A stretch of 64,000 nucleotides of DNA from contig NZ_FMZH01000002.1 in assembly GCF_900101435.1 (NCBI RefSeq), positions 434,001 through 498,000 on the forward strand, in the 5' to 3' direction. This DNA comes from Pedobacter soli. Lineage in GTDB: Bacteria; Bacteroidota; Bacteroidia; Sphingobacteriales; Sphingobacteriaceae. Positions 42,895 to 51,550 of the stretch are shown one piece after another. Both the position numbers and the translations under genes were made by a program. The number at the start of each line of letters is the position of its first letter. Within the stretch, counting starts at the first letter, position 1. The notes below the pieces were generated by a model, which had not been told where the DNA came from, ran no database searches, and saw only the letters and a program-made list of their open reading frames with translations.

Positions 42895-43782
42895 ATGAGC
42901 AGCAGGAAAAGCATAATAACAGGGCTGTTGGTTTTATTAGGAATACCGGCATTAGCCCAGCTTAACCCCATGGGCAGTATTTATTATCAAAACCAGTTTT
43001 TGGCCAATCCGGCTATGGCAGGGATAGAAAAGGGACTAAACCTTAACGCAGCATTAAAGACCCAGTGGACTGGAGTAGAGGGCGGTCCCCGGATTCAATA
43101 TTTAACTGGCGATTATGGTTTGCAAAATGATAAGGTAGGCCTTGGCATACTTTTTTATAACGAAGGTGCCGGAGCCATTAACCGTACCAGGGCAACGATA
43201 ACCTATGCTTACCATTTACCTTTAAACGGTGGTACAGAATTTATCGATTTCGGTCTCTCGGCCGGGATTATGAATGAGTGGGTAGATTTTGGCAAGGTAA
43301 AAGGCGACCTGGATGATGATGTGCTGAATAGTTTTAACGACCGCAGATTATATTTGGATGGCGATTTTGGTGCGGCTTACCGTACAGATAAATTGACTAT
43401 TCAGGGTGCTTTGCCTAATCTGAAAAGGTTTTTTAAAAGAGACCAGATCAGAAATGTGGTAGATCGGTCTATCTATTTCCTGGCTGCAGGTTATAAGTTT
43501 ACTACCGATAAGTTGATTAACAGCATTGAGCCCAAACTGGTTTACCGCGGGGTACAGAACTACGATGGTATTTTTGATGCAGGCGTAAATCTTCAGTTTT
43601 TAGATCAGAAATTAATGCTTAATGGCATATACCACAGCACCAACAGTTTTACCGGAGGTTTTGGCGCCAACTATAAGAATCAGTTTTCGATTTTATTTCA
43701 GTACACTACCAATACCTCAAAAATGCAGAATTACAGTAATGGAGAGTTTGAGGTAGGGTTAAAGTATAGCTTGAAGAATTAG
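42895..43782 (+). CDS. PorP/SprF-family outer membrane protein
   Basis: A 295-residue outer membrane protein with signal peptide (MSSRKSIITGLLVLLGIPALAQ). The start of the mature part, LNPMGSIYYQNQFLANPAMAG, is the signature of PorP/SprF proteins, and the rest is beta-barrel-like, ending VGLKYSLKN. SprF-type proteins are partners for surface localisation of type IX substrates with type B domains, such as the one encoded four bases upstream. The three genes from 39901 form a single cassette. Confidence 0.93.
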   Translation: MSSRKSIITGLLVLLGIPALAQLNPMGSIYYQNQFLANPAMAGIEKGLNLNAALKTQWTGVEGGPRIQYLTGDYGLQNDKVGLGILFYNEGAGAINRTRATITYAYHLPLNGGTEFIDFGLSAGIMNEWVDFGKVKGDLDDDVLNSFNDRRLYLDGDFGAAYRTDKLTIQGALPNLKRFFKRDQIRNVVDRSIYFLAAGYKFTTDKLINSIEPKLVYRGVQNYDGIFDAGVNLQFLDQKLMLNGIYHSTNSFTGGFGANYKNQFSILFQYTTNTSKMQNYSNGEFEVGLKYSLKN

Positions 43783-43794
43783 CTATCGTTGATA

Positions 43795-43930
43795 GGGTTT
43801 GCGACGGGGTTTAGCAGCCTACAAGGCAAGCCTGAAGTAAAATAAACCAGACAGCAGCGGTTCCGGTTTTTCACCGGAAATAGCGAATGGCGGGGCTGGC
43901 GCAACCGATTAGCACAAGCACTGCTTTTCA
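43795..43930. repeat. GC-rich structured spacer element
   Basis: This 136-base stretch is clearly richer in G and C than its surroundings and contains a perfect hairpin, TTCCGGT (43861-43867) with ACCGGAA (43873-43879). It is free of long open frames and resembles dispersed GC-rich elements known between genes in this group. A second element follows at 43962-43996 (GTCATCCCGACTGAGCG type). Confidence 0.45.
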
Positions 43931-44007
43931 AATGAAAGTGACAGTTTTTAATAGAAAGATTGTCATCCCGACTGAGCGTAACGAATGGAGAGACCTATGT
44001 TTTGAAT

Positions 44008-44053
44008 GATTGAATTTTGAGTGACTGAATAATCAATCATTCAAAATTCAATC
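44008..44053. repeat. 21-bp imperfect inverted repeat
   Basis: Positions 44008-44028 and 44033-44053 are reverse complements with two mismatches, separated by four bases. It lies between two convergent genes and could act as a bidirectional stop, although no clear T run follows. Confidence 0.6.
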
Positions 44054-44064
44054 CTTTGGCTTGC

Positions 44065-44676
44065 CTATCTGCCGCGGCCTTCGTCCCATTTATTGCGCTC
44101 ATCCTGCAACTCGCGGGCCAGTTTCATTTCTTTATCTTTGGCTTTTACCTTATGCGCCTGAAATTCATCGGCCACTTCCTGGTAAAGTTCTGTACGGTAT
44201 TTGGCTTCGTGCCTTAATTTGCCCGATTGGAAAATAATAAAGGCCAAACCAAGGCCCAGTACAATAATAATGGTCCAAACAATGGTGTTATAAGTGCCCT
44301 TGTCAAAAGAAATTCCTAAAAACTTAATTTCATTAACCGAAGCGGTAGCATTAGCCAGCGAGCTTTCTTTTCCGCTTACTTCGCCTTTTAAACTCGAAAT
44401 ATTGCCAGCCTGGGCTTTAATTTCCTGCCTGGCCTCCTGCAATTGCTTGCGCTCCTTTCTCAGCGTATCGTTAACACTTTTCCATAAAGATGATAACCGG
44501 TTTGGGTTAATCAGCCTTGCGCCGTTAAAGCTTTTAGATTTCTTTAACATGAACTGATACTGGCCATTTAAAGATGGGTCGGTATTCTTTGTCGTGTCGG
44601 GTAAAGTTTGCGCAAACGCAACATTTAGAAAGAGCATAGCGCCTAAAAACAATAGGGTGTGTTTAATTTTTTGCAT
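44065..44676 (-). CDS. Secreted/membrane coiled-coil protein
   Basis: A 203-residue protein: signal peptide MQKIKHTLLFLGAMLFLNVAFAQ, a coiled-coil stretch (LRKERKQLQEARQEIKAQAG ... LKGEVSGKESSLANATASV), one transmembrane helix (TIVWTIIIVLGLGLAFIIFQ) and a highly charged cytoplasmic or distal tail ending NKWDEGRGR. Proteins of this layout are widespread in Bacteroidota and sometimes carry a misleading tRNA methyltransferase label; no such domain is visible. Function unknown. Confidence 0.7.
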   Translation of the reverse strand: MQKIKHTLLFLGAMLFLNVAFAQTLPDTTKNTDPSLNGQYQFMLKKSKSFNGARLINPNRLSSLWKSVNDTLRKERKQLQEARQEIKAQAGNISSLKGEVSGKESSLANATASVNEIKFLGISFDKGTYNTIVWTIIIVLGLGLAFIIFQSGKLRHEAKYRTELYQEVADEFQAHKVKAKDKEMKLARELQDERNKWDEGRGR

Positions 44677-44835
44677 AGTTTAAATATAGGTGTTATCGTG
44701 TAAAACTACATTTTTATCCATTTTCCGGGTAATAATTTTATGTGAAGTTTAGGGATGAAAGACAAAAATGTTTGTGTTTAACATGTTAAATAACAATTTT
44801 ATCGAAGTTTTATTATAAAATTATTTGCGATAGGT

Positions 44836-44843
44836 TACATTTG
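44836..44843 (+). promoter_or_regulatory. -7 box before the prephenate dehydrogenase gene
   Basis: TACATTTG matches TAnnTTTG and ends four bases before the ATG at 44848, which predicts an extremely short or absent 5' leader. Confidence 0.5.
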
Positions 44844-44847
44844 TTTC

Positions 44848-46104
44848 ATGCAAATAGGAATTATTGGTTTAGGCGATATGGGCAAATTGTACGCTGTATC
44901 GTTTGTAAACGCTGGTTATAAAGTATGCGGGGCCGATATGCCCCTGCGTTTTTCGGATTTAAAAAATGAGCTCGAACCTAAAGGAATTGAAGTTTTAATT
45001 GATGGCCATGAGGTAGCGCGCAAATCTGATTTTATAATTTATTGCGTTGAAGCCGAAAAAATTGATGAAGTGGTGGCTACTTTTGCACGTTCTACCAAGT
45101 ATGGTGCAATTGTTTCGGGCCAAACATCGGTTAAGCATCCCGAAATTGCAGCTTTTGAAAAACACCTTCCGCATGATACCCAGATTGTAACCTGCCATTC
45201 TTTGCATGGCCCGGCTTTTAGTCCGGAGGGGCAAACCCTGGTAGTGGTGCGCCACCGCGCTACAGACGAAGTTTATGCTCGGGCATTGGAAGTTTATCAA
45301 TCACTAAAATCGAACATTATCGAGATGGACGATTATCGTGAGCACGACCGCATTGTGGCCGATACGCAAGCTGTTACCCACATGGGTTTCGAAAGCATGG
45401 GCTCGGCGTGGAAGAATGCTGGTTTTTTTCCCTGGGATAATCCAGCCTATGCCGGTGGGATCGATAACGTTAAGATTTTAACCACCCTGCGGATTTTTAG
45501 CTACAAATCGCACATTTATGCGGGTTTGGCCATATTAAATCCTTACGCACAAAAGCAGGTTAAATATTATGCCCAGGCCGAATCTGAGCTTTATAAACTC
45601 ATGATCTGCGAAAATGAAGTCGAGTTCAGAGAAAAAATTTACGCTGCGCGCGATTTTGTTTTTCACGAAAGCCGCCAGCTGCTGCTGCTTGATGATAACA
45701 TCATGAAAGAATTCAGTCTTTCGGATGCTGACCATAAACAAAAACCCAATTCGCATTTAAGTTTGCTGAGTATGGTGTATGCCTGGTATAAAATGGGCGT
45801 AAATCCGTATGATAACCTGATTTGCCAAACCCCGCCTTTTAAATTAAGGTTGGGTATTGCCGAATATCTTTTCAAAAACAAGGAAATGCTCGAGGAATCG
45901 ATCCAAACGGCCTTGTACGATAAATCTATCCGTGGCGATGACCTCGAATTCCATACGGCTGTGCACGAATGGGCCTCGATTATAGGTTATGGTGATATTA
46001 ACGGCTATAAAGCACATTTTGAAGCGGCCAAATCATTTTTCGCCAACCGGCTGAATGATGGCAGGGATTTGAGTGCGGAAATGATTAAAAGGTTGGGTAA
46101 GTAA
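44848..46104 (+). CDS. Prephenate dehydrogenase of the fungal Tyr1 type
   Basis: A 418-residue NAD(P)-dependent enzyme. The Rossmann loop is GIIGLGDMG (residues 4-12). Landmarks that I remember from yeast Tyr1 recur in order: HSLHGP (His117), DTQAVTH (172-178), SMGSAW, NVKILTTLRIFS, HIYAGLAILNP, LLLLDD, NSHLSLL, NPYDNLICQTP, EYLF and DDLEFHTAVHEW. Tyr1 converts prephenate to 4-hydroxyphenylpyruvate in tyrosine synthesis. Ordinary bacterial TyrA proteins are shorter and differ beyond the Rossmann part. No aromatic-pathway genes are adjacent. Confidence 0.8.
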   Translation: MQIGIIGLGDMGKLYAVSFVNAGYKVCGADMPLRFSDLKNELEPKGIEVLIDGHEVARKSDFIIYCVEAEKIDEVVATFARSTKYGAIVSGQTSVKHPEIAAFEKHLPHDTQIVTCHSLHGPAFSPEGQTLVVVRHRATDEVYARALEVYQSLKSNIIEMDDYREHDRIVADTQAVTHMGFESMGSAWKNAGFFPWDNPAYAGGIDNVKILTTLRIFSYKSHIYAGLAILNPYAQKQVKYYAQAESELYKLMICENEVEFREKIYAARDFVFHESRQLLLLDDNIMKEFSLSDADHKQKPNSHLSLLSMVYAWYKMGVNPYDNLICQTPPFKLRLGIAEYLFKNKEMLEESIQTALYDKSIRGDDLEFHTAVHEWASIIGYGDINGYKAHFEAAKSFFANRLNDGRDLSAEMIKRLGK

Positions 46105-46248
46105 TGTAAAATGGAAAAATGTTAGCTGGATGAGGGTTGATATTCCATCTTTACATTTTACGTCTTCCATATTTAATTAAATGGCAGCAATAGGACCGTA
46201 GAAATATCAAAATAGTAGATCTTATCTAATTAGTGTTAAAAATAAATA

Positions 46249-46932
46249 ATGGTTCCAAACATCAATATCCAGCAGGATCAAAGTAACCCATTTTACGATC
46301 TGGTAAAGACCATTTATCGTTATTACGCAATTGGCGTAGGCGAACCTAATACATTTTATAAAGGATATCAGGATCTTACCAATATCATAACAGAAAAAAT
46401 AAATCGACTGATTGCTGGGGATATGCCAGTGGTGTGCGCTGAACTGTCAGGTGAGGTTAAACAGGCGTTTCCAAACTATACAGTCAGAACGAGTTACCAT
46501 AAGCAATTTCCGAATTATGCGATAGAAATAGAGCTGCCTAAAAAGGAATATCCTGAAATCCATTTAATTTATCATTTAAAACTAAGGATCTCTCTTTTAA
46601 CTAAATATTATACCTTATTTTTTGAAGAGATGACCCTACATCAAAATATTAAAAGCGGTTTAAGTGGTCAACAGCCTTTAAGGTCAATCGCCGTTTCTTC
46701 CGCATTGACCAATTTGCCCGAGAGTGAGCAAATGGTTACGGCGCTAAAAGAGATCATTAAAAAGATTTTTCCTGATTACCATTTTGTAAGCCATAGATTG
46801 CTAATGTCAAGAAAAATAAAAGGAGGTTATCCACATGGTGCAGATCACAATCCTTACAAGGATGAGTTCTCCATATATAACTTTTTGTTTGATAATGAAT
46901 ATGAGGTTTTTCCTGGCATTAGCATTTGCTAA
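46249..46932 (+). CDS. Hypothetical protein (227 aa)
   Basis: A soluble-looking protein without signal or membrane segments and no family recognised. It is rich in aromatic residues (FYDLVKTIYRYYAIG, IHLIYHLKLRISLLTKYYTLFFEE), with an N-terminal helical region and a C-terminal segment LMSRKIKGGYPHGADHNPYKDEFS. Both flanking spacers contain AT-rich TTCCATTTT-type repeats. It is isolated between unrelated genes, which may indicate recent arrival. Confidence 0.5.
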   Translation: MVPNINIQQDQSNPFYDLVKTIYRYYAIGVGEPNTFYKGYQDLTNIITEKINRLIAGDMPVVCAELSGEVKQAFPNYTVRTSYHKQFPNYAIEIELPKKEYPEIHLIYHLKLRISLLTKYYTLFFEEMTLHQNIKSGLSGQQPLRSIAVSSALTNLPESEQMVTALKEIIKKIFPDYHFVSHRLLMSRKIKGGYPHGADHNPYKDEFSIYNFLFDNEYEVFPGISIC

Positions 46933-47104
46933 TGATGAAATTCCTCTGAAATTAACTACCGGGTCTGTCATTCAATTATTCGAAACTTATTCCTTCAAAA
47001 TTATCATCCAGCTTCCATTTTCCATCCTCCATTTTACATATTCCATATATCATATAGACTTTATTTTATTCCTTTAATCCTTCGTTTCCCCAAAAACAGT
47101 ACAT

Positions 47105-47112
47105 TATATTTG
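47105..47112 (+). promoter_or_regulatory. -7 box before the TSUP transporter gene
   Basis: TATATTTG matches TAnnTTTG and ends five bases before the ATG at 47118. The -33 region is not obvious. Confidence 0.45.
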
Positions 47113-47117
47113 CCCGC

Positions 47118-47951
47118 ATGTCGGTATTGCTGTTTACCATTATCGTTTTATTGGGGGCTTTTTTAGCCGGTTTATTGGGCTCGTTAACAGGCTTGGGCGG
47201 GGGAGTAATTATTATTCCTTTACTTACGCTGGCTTTGGGTGTAGATATTCATTATGCCATTGGCGCTTCTATTGTTTCCGTTATTGCTACCTCGTCAGGT
47301 TCGGCGGCGGCTTATGTGAAGGAAGGAATTACCAATATCCGCATCGGCATGTTTTTAGAAATTGCCACTACCATAGGTGCCATTTGTGGTGCAATTGTGG
47401 CCGTTTATTTAAATGCTAACTACATTGCCATTCTGTTCGGTTGTATTCTCATTTTTTCGGCCATTATGACCCTCAAAAAGAAAGTAGACCATACCACTTT
47501 AGATGATACCGATAAATGGGCCAGGTTTTTTAAACTCAACGGCTCTTATCCCGATAGGGGCGAAGATCATCCTTATGCTGTAAAACATATTCCGGGTGGT
47601 TTCTTTATGATGCTTTTTGCCGGAACCTTATCAGGTCTGCTTGGCATAGGGAGCGGGGCTTTAAAAGTGATTGCCATGGATAATATTATGCGACTGCCTT
47701 TTAAAGTATCGACTACTACCAGCAATTTTATGATGGGGGTTACAGCAGCAGCCAGTGCAGTGGTTTACCTGCACCGTGGCCAGATAGATCCGGGGATAGC
47801 CATGCCGGTTTGTATTGGAGTTTTAACCGGTGCTACAGTAGGCTCGAAAGTTTTACTGAAAACCAAAACCGATAAACTTAAAATTGTGTTTGCTGTAGTT
47901 GTTGCATTTCTGGCATTGCAGATGATTTATAAAGGAATAAGTGGATTGTAA
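47118..47951 (+). CDS. TauE/SafE (TSUP) family transporter
   Basis: A 277-residue membrane protein with eight or so hydrophobic segments in two repeats: GSLTGLGGGVIIIPLLTLALGVD and GTLSGLLGIGSGALKVIAMD are the paired TSUP motifs. Family members move sulfite, sulfoacetate, organosulfonates or other small anions, mostly outward. The stop codon overlaps the start of a DUF1634 gene (TAATG), a recurrent pairing. Whether its substrate relates to the sulfonation island 20 kb away cannot be told. Confidence 0.88.
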   Translation: MSVLLFTIIVLLGAFLAGLLGSLTGLGGGVIIIPLLTLALGVDIHYAIGASIVSVIATSSGSAAAYVKEGITNIRIGMFLEIATTIGAICGAIVAVYLNANYIAILFGCILIFSAIMTLKKKVDHTTLDDTDKWARFFKLNGSYPDRGEDHPYAVKHIPGGFFMMLFAGTLSGLLGIGSGALKVIAMDNIMRLPFKVSTTTSNFMMGVTAAASAVVYLHRGQIDPGIAMPVCIGVLTGATVGSKVLLKTKTDKLKIVFAVVVAFLALQMIYKGISGL

Positions 47952-48346
47952 TGAATTTAGCCAATAAAGAAAATATAAAGGATAAAGATATTCAATTGAT
48001 ACTGGGTACGCTTTTGCGTGCAGGCGTAATTATTTCGATGGGGATTGTACTTGTTGGTGGGGTAATTTTCCTGATCCATAACAAAGGTGTAATTACCGAT
48101 TATAAAGTTTTTAAACCCGAACTTGCCAAATTCTCTTCTATCTCGGCCATATTTAAAGGGGTGCTTACTTTACAGGGCGATGCAGTAGTACAGTTTGGCA
48201 TATTGATGCTGATATTCACGCCAATAGCCCGGATTGTGTTCGCTATTTTTAGCTTTTTGGTTGAACGCGATTACCTCTACGTGCTGATCGGAATTATCAT
48301 TTTAGCGATTATAACCATCAGTTTAAATGGTGGTTTAGCACATTAA
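47951..48346 (+). CDS. DUF1634 membrane protein
   Basis: A 131-residue protein with three hydrophobic segments (LLRAGVIISMGIVLVGGVIF, FGILMLIFTPIARIVFAIFSFL and YVLIGIIILAIITISL). It matches DUF1634, which commonly follows TauE/SafE genes and may be an accessory subunit of the transporter. It starts within the TSUP stop codon. Confidence 0.85.
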   Translation: MNLANKENIKDKDIQLILGTLLRAGVIISMGIVLVGGVIFLIHNKGVITDYKVFKPELAKFSSISAIFKGVLTLQGDAVVQFGILMLIFTPIARIVFAIFSFLVERDYLYVLIGIIILAIITISLNGGLAH

Positions 48347-48410
48347 CACTACTTTTAAAGTTAAATCGCATCATATCAGCAATTTATTTGAAAAAATATT
48401 TCGCTAACTA

Positions 48411-48441
48411 TTTGAAAATTAATAATTCTTGTCTATCTTTG
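48411..48441 (+). promoter_or_regulatory. Promoter of the rplC operon
   Basis: TTTG (48411-48414) and TATCTTTG (48434-48441) are separated by 19 bases, a full match to the Bacteroidota promoter. The leader to rplC is about 75 bases and contains a CGAAGC/GCTTCG hairpin at 48476-48493. This promoter restarts transcription of the ribosomal cluster after the 16-kb interruption. Confidence 0.82.
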
Positions 48442-48518
48442 CCGTCCCTTTCGGGGGATGTACAACCACCTTGAACGAAGCCCTACTGCTTCGATGGGTG
48501 TTAAAAAGAAAAGATAAA

Positions 48519-49136
48519 ATGTCAGGAATTATTGGAAAAAAAGTAGGAATGACCAGTATTTTCGATGCAGAAGGAAGAAACATTCCTTGTACTGTAATCG
48601 AAGCTGGGCCTTGTGTAGTTACACAAGTAAAGACCGAAGAAAAAGACGGGTATTCAGCTGTTCAGCTAGGATACGATGAGAAAAAAGAGAAAAACACAAC
48701 TCAACCGTTAAAAGGCCATTTCGCGAAAGCAAACACAACTCCAAAACGCAAGCTGGTAGAATTCAACTCATTTACAACTGCACTTAACTTAGGTGATGTT
48801 GTAACTGTAGATGCATTTGCAGAAGGCGATTTTGTTGATGTTGTAGGTACCTCAAAAGGTAAAGGTTTTCAGGGTGTTGTAAAACGCCACGGATTTGCCG
48901 GTGTTGGTATGCAGACTCACGGTCAGCATAACCGTTTACGTGCCCCAGGTTCATTGGGAGCATCATCATTCCCATCACGTGTATTCAAAGGAATGCGCAT
49001 GGCAGGAAGAACAGGTGGAGACAGAGTGAAAATTCAAAACTTACAAGTTTTGAAAGTTTACGCTGAGCAAAACTTATTAGTAGTTAGTGGTTCCATTCCA
49101 GGAGCTAAAGGTTCTTACGTAATCTTAGACAAATAA
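48519..49136 (+). CDS. rplC: 50S ribosomal protein L3
   Basis: L3, 205 residues from [15 protein letters not shown]; an in-frame extension of 30 codons upstream overlaps the promoter and is rejected. L3 is an early assembly protein near the peptidyl transferase centre. [15 protein letters not shown], then [12 protein letters not shown] and [15 protein letters not shown], the loop region, are intact. Confidence 0.97.
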   Translation: MSGIIGKKVGMTSIFDAEGRNIPCTVIEAGPCVVTQVKTEEKDGYSAVQLGYDEKKEKNTTQPLKGHFAKANTTPKRKLVEFNSFTTALNLGDVVTVDAFAEGDFVDVVGTSKGKGFQGVVKRHGFAGVGMQTHGQHNRLRAPGSLGASSFPSRVFKGMRMAGRTGGDRVKIQNLQVLKVYAEQNLLVVSGSIPGAKGSYVILDK

Positions 49137-49140
49137 TCAG

Positions 49141-49770
49141 ATGGAAGTTAAAGTATTAAACATTTCAGGTAAAGAAACAGGTGCCAAGGTGCAACTTCCT
49201 GAATCGGTATTTGGTATCGAGCCTAACGACCACGCGATTTATTTAGATGTTAAACAGTATTTGGCTAACCAACGTCAGGGTACTCACAAATCTAAACAAC
49301 GTAATGAGATTGCTGGTTCGACCCGTAAACTATACAAACAAAAAGGTACAGGTGGTGCCCGTGCCGGTAGCATTAAATCTCCGTTATTTAACGGTGGTGG
49401 TCGTGTTTTCGGTCCTCAGCCACGTGATTACAGTTTTAAATTGAACAAGAAATTAAAATCATTAGCACGTAAATCGGCTTTAGCTTATAAAGCAAAAGAT
49501 AACAACGTGGTAGTTTTAGAAGATTTCAGCTTCGATACAATTAAAACTAAAAACTTTACAAGTTTATTGGCTGCTTTAAAAGTAGATACTCAAAAAACTT
49601 TGTTGGTTTTACCTGCGCAAAATAATAATATCTATTTATCAAGCAGAAACGTTCAGAAAACTAAAGTAATCTCAGCAGCAGATTTAAATACTTATGATGT
49701 ATTAAACGCTGGAGTACTTGTGTTAACTGCTGATTCTGTTAAAACTTTGGAGGAGGCGTTTGCCAAGTAA
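49141..49770 (+). CDS. rplD: 50S ribosomal protein L4
   Basis: L4, 209 residues, lines the peptide exit tunnel. [20 protein letters not shown] and [16 protein letters not shown] form the extended tunnel loop, followed by [13 protein letters not shown]. In E. coli L4 represses the S10 operon; no E. coli-type leader is recognised here. It starts four bases after rplC. Confidence 0.97.
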   Translation: MEVKVLNISGKETGAKVQLPESVFGIEPNDHAIYLDVKQYLANQRQGTHKSKQRNEIAGSTRKLYKQKGTGGARAGSIKSPLFNGGGRVFGPQPRDYSFKLNKKLKSLARKSALAYKAKDNNVVVLEDFSFDTIKTKNFTSLLAALKVDTQKTLLVLPAQNNNIYLSSRNVQKTKVISAADLNTYDVLNAGVLVLTADSVKTLEEAFAK

Positions 49771-49771
49771 T

Positions 49772-50062
49772 ATGGAAATTTTAAAAAAACCAATATTAAC
49801 CGAAAAAGCTTCAGCTTTAACTGAGAAATCTAACCGTTTCACTTTTAGCGTTAACCACAAGGCTAACAAAATCCAGATCAAAGCAGCTATTGAGAAATTG
49901 TACGGTGTAACCATCGTTGCAGTTAACACCATGGTTGTTGATGGAAAAGCTAAATCTCGTTACACTAAAGCAGGTTTTGTATCTGGCCGTAGCCCGAAAT
50001 ACAAAAAAGCAATCGTAACGTTAAAAGACGGCGAAACAATAGATTATTACGCAACTCTTTAA
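49772..50062 (+). CDS. rplW: 50S ribosomal protein L23
   Basis: L23, 96 residues from MEILKKPILTEKA, which stands one base after the rplD stop; an ATG four codons upstream overlaps rplD. L23 sits at the tunnel exit and docks trigger factor and SRP. VNHKANKIQIKAAIEKLYGV and VDGKAKSRYTKAGFVSGR are canonical. Confidence 0.96.
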   Translation: MEILKKPILTEKASALTEKSNRFTFSVNHKANKIQIKAAIEKLYGVTIVAVNTMVVDGKAKSRYTKAGFVSGRSPKYKKAIVTLKDGETIDYYATL

Positions 50063-50082
50063 TTTAATAATTCATTATAACT

Positions 50083-50907
50083 ATGGGCTTAAGAAAATTT
50101 AAACCAGTTACTCCAGGTACCCGCTTCAGAGTTGGTGCTAGCTTTACGGAGATTACAGCAACCAAGCCCGAAAAATCATTGGTTGTATCATCAAAAAAGT
50201 CTGGTGGACGTAACAATACAGGTAAGATGACTATGCGCTATATCGGTGGTGGTCACAAAAAATCTTATCGTATTATCGACTTCAAACGCGATAAATTCGA
50301 TATTCCTGCTACAGTTGCTACTGTAGAATACGATCCAAACCGTACTGCCCGCATCGCATTGTTAAACTATGCTGATGGCGAGAAGCGTTATATCATTGCT
50401 CCTGAAGGATTGCAAGTTGGTTCGGTATTATTATCGGGCGATACTGCAGCTCCAGAAGTAGGTAACACTTTAAAATTATCAAACATTCCATTAGGTTCTA
50501 TCATCCACAATGTGGAGATTCACCCTGGAAAAGGAGCACAATTGGCTCGTAGTGCAGGTGCTTACGCACAATTAGCTGCCCGCGATGGTAAATATGCTAC
50601 TTTAAAAATGCCTTCAGGCGAAACCCGTTTAATTTTAGTTACTTGTTTAGCTACAATCGGTGCAGTATCTAACTCAGATCACGCAAACGAAGTATTAGGT
50701 AAAGCAGGTCGTAAACGTTGGTTGGGCCGTCGTCCGAGAACTAGACCGGTAGCGATGAACCCAGTTGATCACCCAATGGGTGGTGGTGAAGGTAGATCAT
50801 CAGGTGGTCACCCACGTTCAAGAAATGGCGTTTTAGCTAAAGGCTACAAAACCAGAGAACTTAAAAAATATTCTAATCGTTACATCATAGAGAGAAGGAA
50901 GAAATAA
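50083..50907 (+). CDS. rplB: 50S ribosomal protein L2
   Basis: L2, 274 residues, needed for subunit joining and peptidyl transferase structure. [37 protein letters not shown] and [19 protein letters not shown] are present, including the conserved His in the last motif. Its stop overlaps the rpsS start. Confidence 0.98.
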   Translation: MGLRKFKPVTPGTRFRVGASFTEITATKPEKSLVVSSKKSGGRNNTGKMTMRYIGGGHKKSYRIIDFKRDKFDIPATVATVEYDPNRTARIALLNYADGEKRYIIAPEGLQVGSVLLSGDTAAPEVGNTLKLSNIPLGSIIHNVEIHPGKGAQLARSAGAYAQLAARDGKYATLKMPSGETRLILVTCLATIGAVSNSDHANEVLGKAGRKRWLGRRPRTRPVAMNPVDHPMGGGEGRSSGGHPRSRNGVLAKGYKTRELKKYSNRYIIERRKK

Positions 50908-51173
50908 TGGCTCGTTCGATAAAAAAAGGACCTTATATTGACCATAACGTAGAGAAAAAAGTAAACTCTATGAATGATTCAGGCAAAAAGTCTGTAATCA
51001 AAACTTGGTCTCGCAGATCAATGATTTCACCAGATTTCGTTAATCATACATTTGCAGTACACAACGGTAATAAATTTATTCCTGTGTACGTAACAGAAAA
51101 CATGGTTGGTCACAAGTTGGGAGAATTTGCTCCAACCAGAACATTCAGAGGACACGCTGAAAAGAAAAAATAA
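50907..51173 (+). CDS. rpsS: 30S ribosomal protein S19
   Basis: S19, 88 residues, in the 30S head near S13. [39 protein letters not shown] and [17 protein letters not shown] cover the family signature. A TAATG overlap couples it to rplB. Confidence 0.97.
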   Translation: MARSIKKGPYIDHNVEKKVNSMNDSGKKSVIKTWSRRSMISPDFVNHTFAVHNGNKFIPVYVTENMVGHKLGEFAPTRTFRGHAEKKK

Positions 51174-51180
51174 TTAGACA

Positions 51181-51543
51181 ATGGAAGCAATAGCAAAATT
51201 AAACAATTGTCCAACCTCACCGCGTAAGATGCGTTTGGTTGTAGATCTTATCAGAGGTGAACGTGTAGAGAAAGCATTAAGCATTTTAAAGTTTACCAAC
51301 AAGGAAGCAGCAATAAAAGTTGAGAAATTATTATTATCTGCTATCAAAAACTGGGAAGCTAAAAATGAAGGTGCCCGCCCTGAAGAAAGTCAACTTTTTG
51401 TTAAAACAATTATGGTTGATGGTGGCCGTCAGTTAAAACGCTTACGTCCAGCTCCTCAAGGCCGTGGATATAGAATTCGCAAACGTTCTAACCACGTTAC
51501 GCTGATTGTAGATAGTAAAAACACAGAAACAACTCAAAACTAA
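51181..51543 (+). CDS. rplV: 50S ribosomal protein L22
   Basis: L22, 120 residues, whose beta hairpin reaches into the exit tunnel. [20 protein letters not shown] and the hairpin-region signature [23 protein letters not shown] (read in parts) are intact; no deletion of the kind linked to macrolide resistance is seen. Confidence 0.97.
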   Translation: MEAIAKLNNCPTSPRKMRLVVDLIRGERVEKALSILKFTNKEAAIKVEKLLLSAIKNWEAKNEGARPEESQLFVKTIMVDGGRQLKRLRPAPQGRGYRIRKRSNHVTLIVDSKNTETTQN

Positions 51544-51550
51544 TTAGGAA

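Noticed and set aside
43795..43930. tRNA or tmRNA in the GC-rich spacer
   Set aside because: Only one simple hairpin was found; no cloverleaf, T-loop or CCA-proximal acceptor stem could be drawn.
44065..44676. tRNA (guanine-N1)-methyltransferase annotation
   Set aside because: The protein has a signal peptide, coiled coil and one membrane helix and no SAM-binding or knot motif.
32609..48510. Recent genomic island between rpsJ and rplC
   Set aside because: No integrase, transposase, tRNA border or direct repeat was seen, and base composition does not look different from the neighbours; the interruption is real but recent transfer is not supported.
48429..48518. N-terminal extension of L3
   Set aside because: The extra 30 codons overlap the -7 box and leader and do not resemble L3, whose normal N-terminus starts at 48519.
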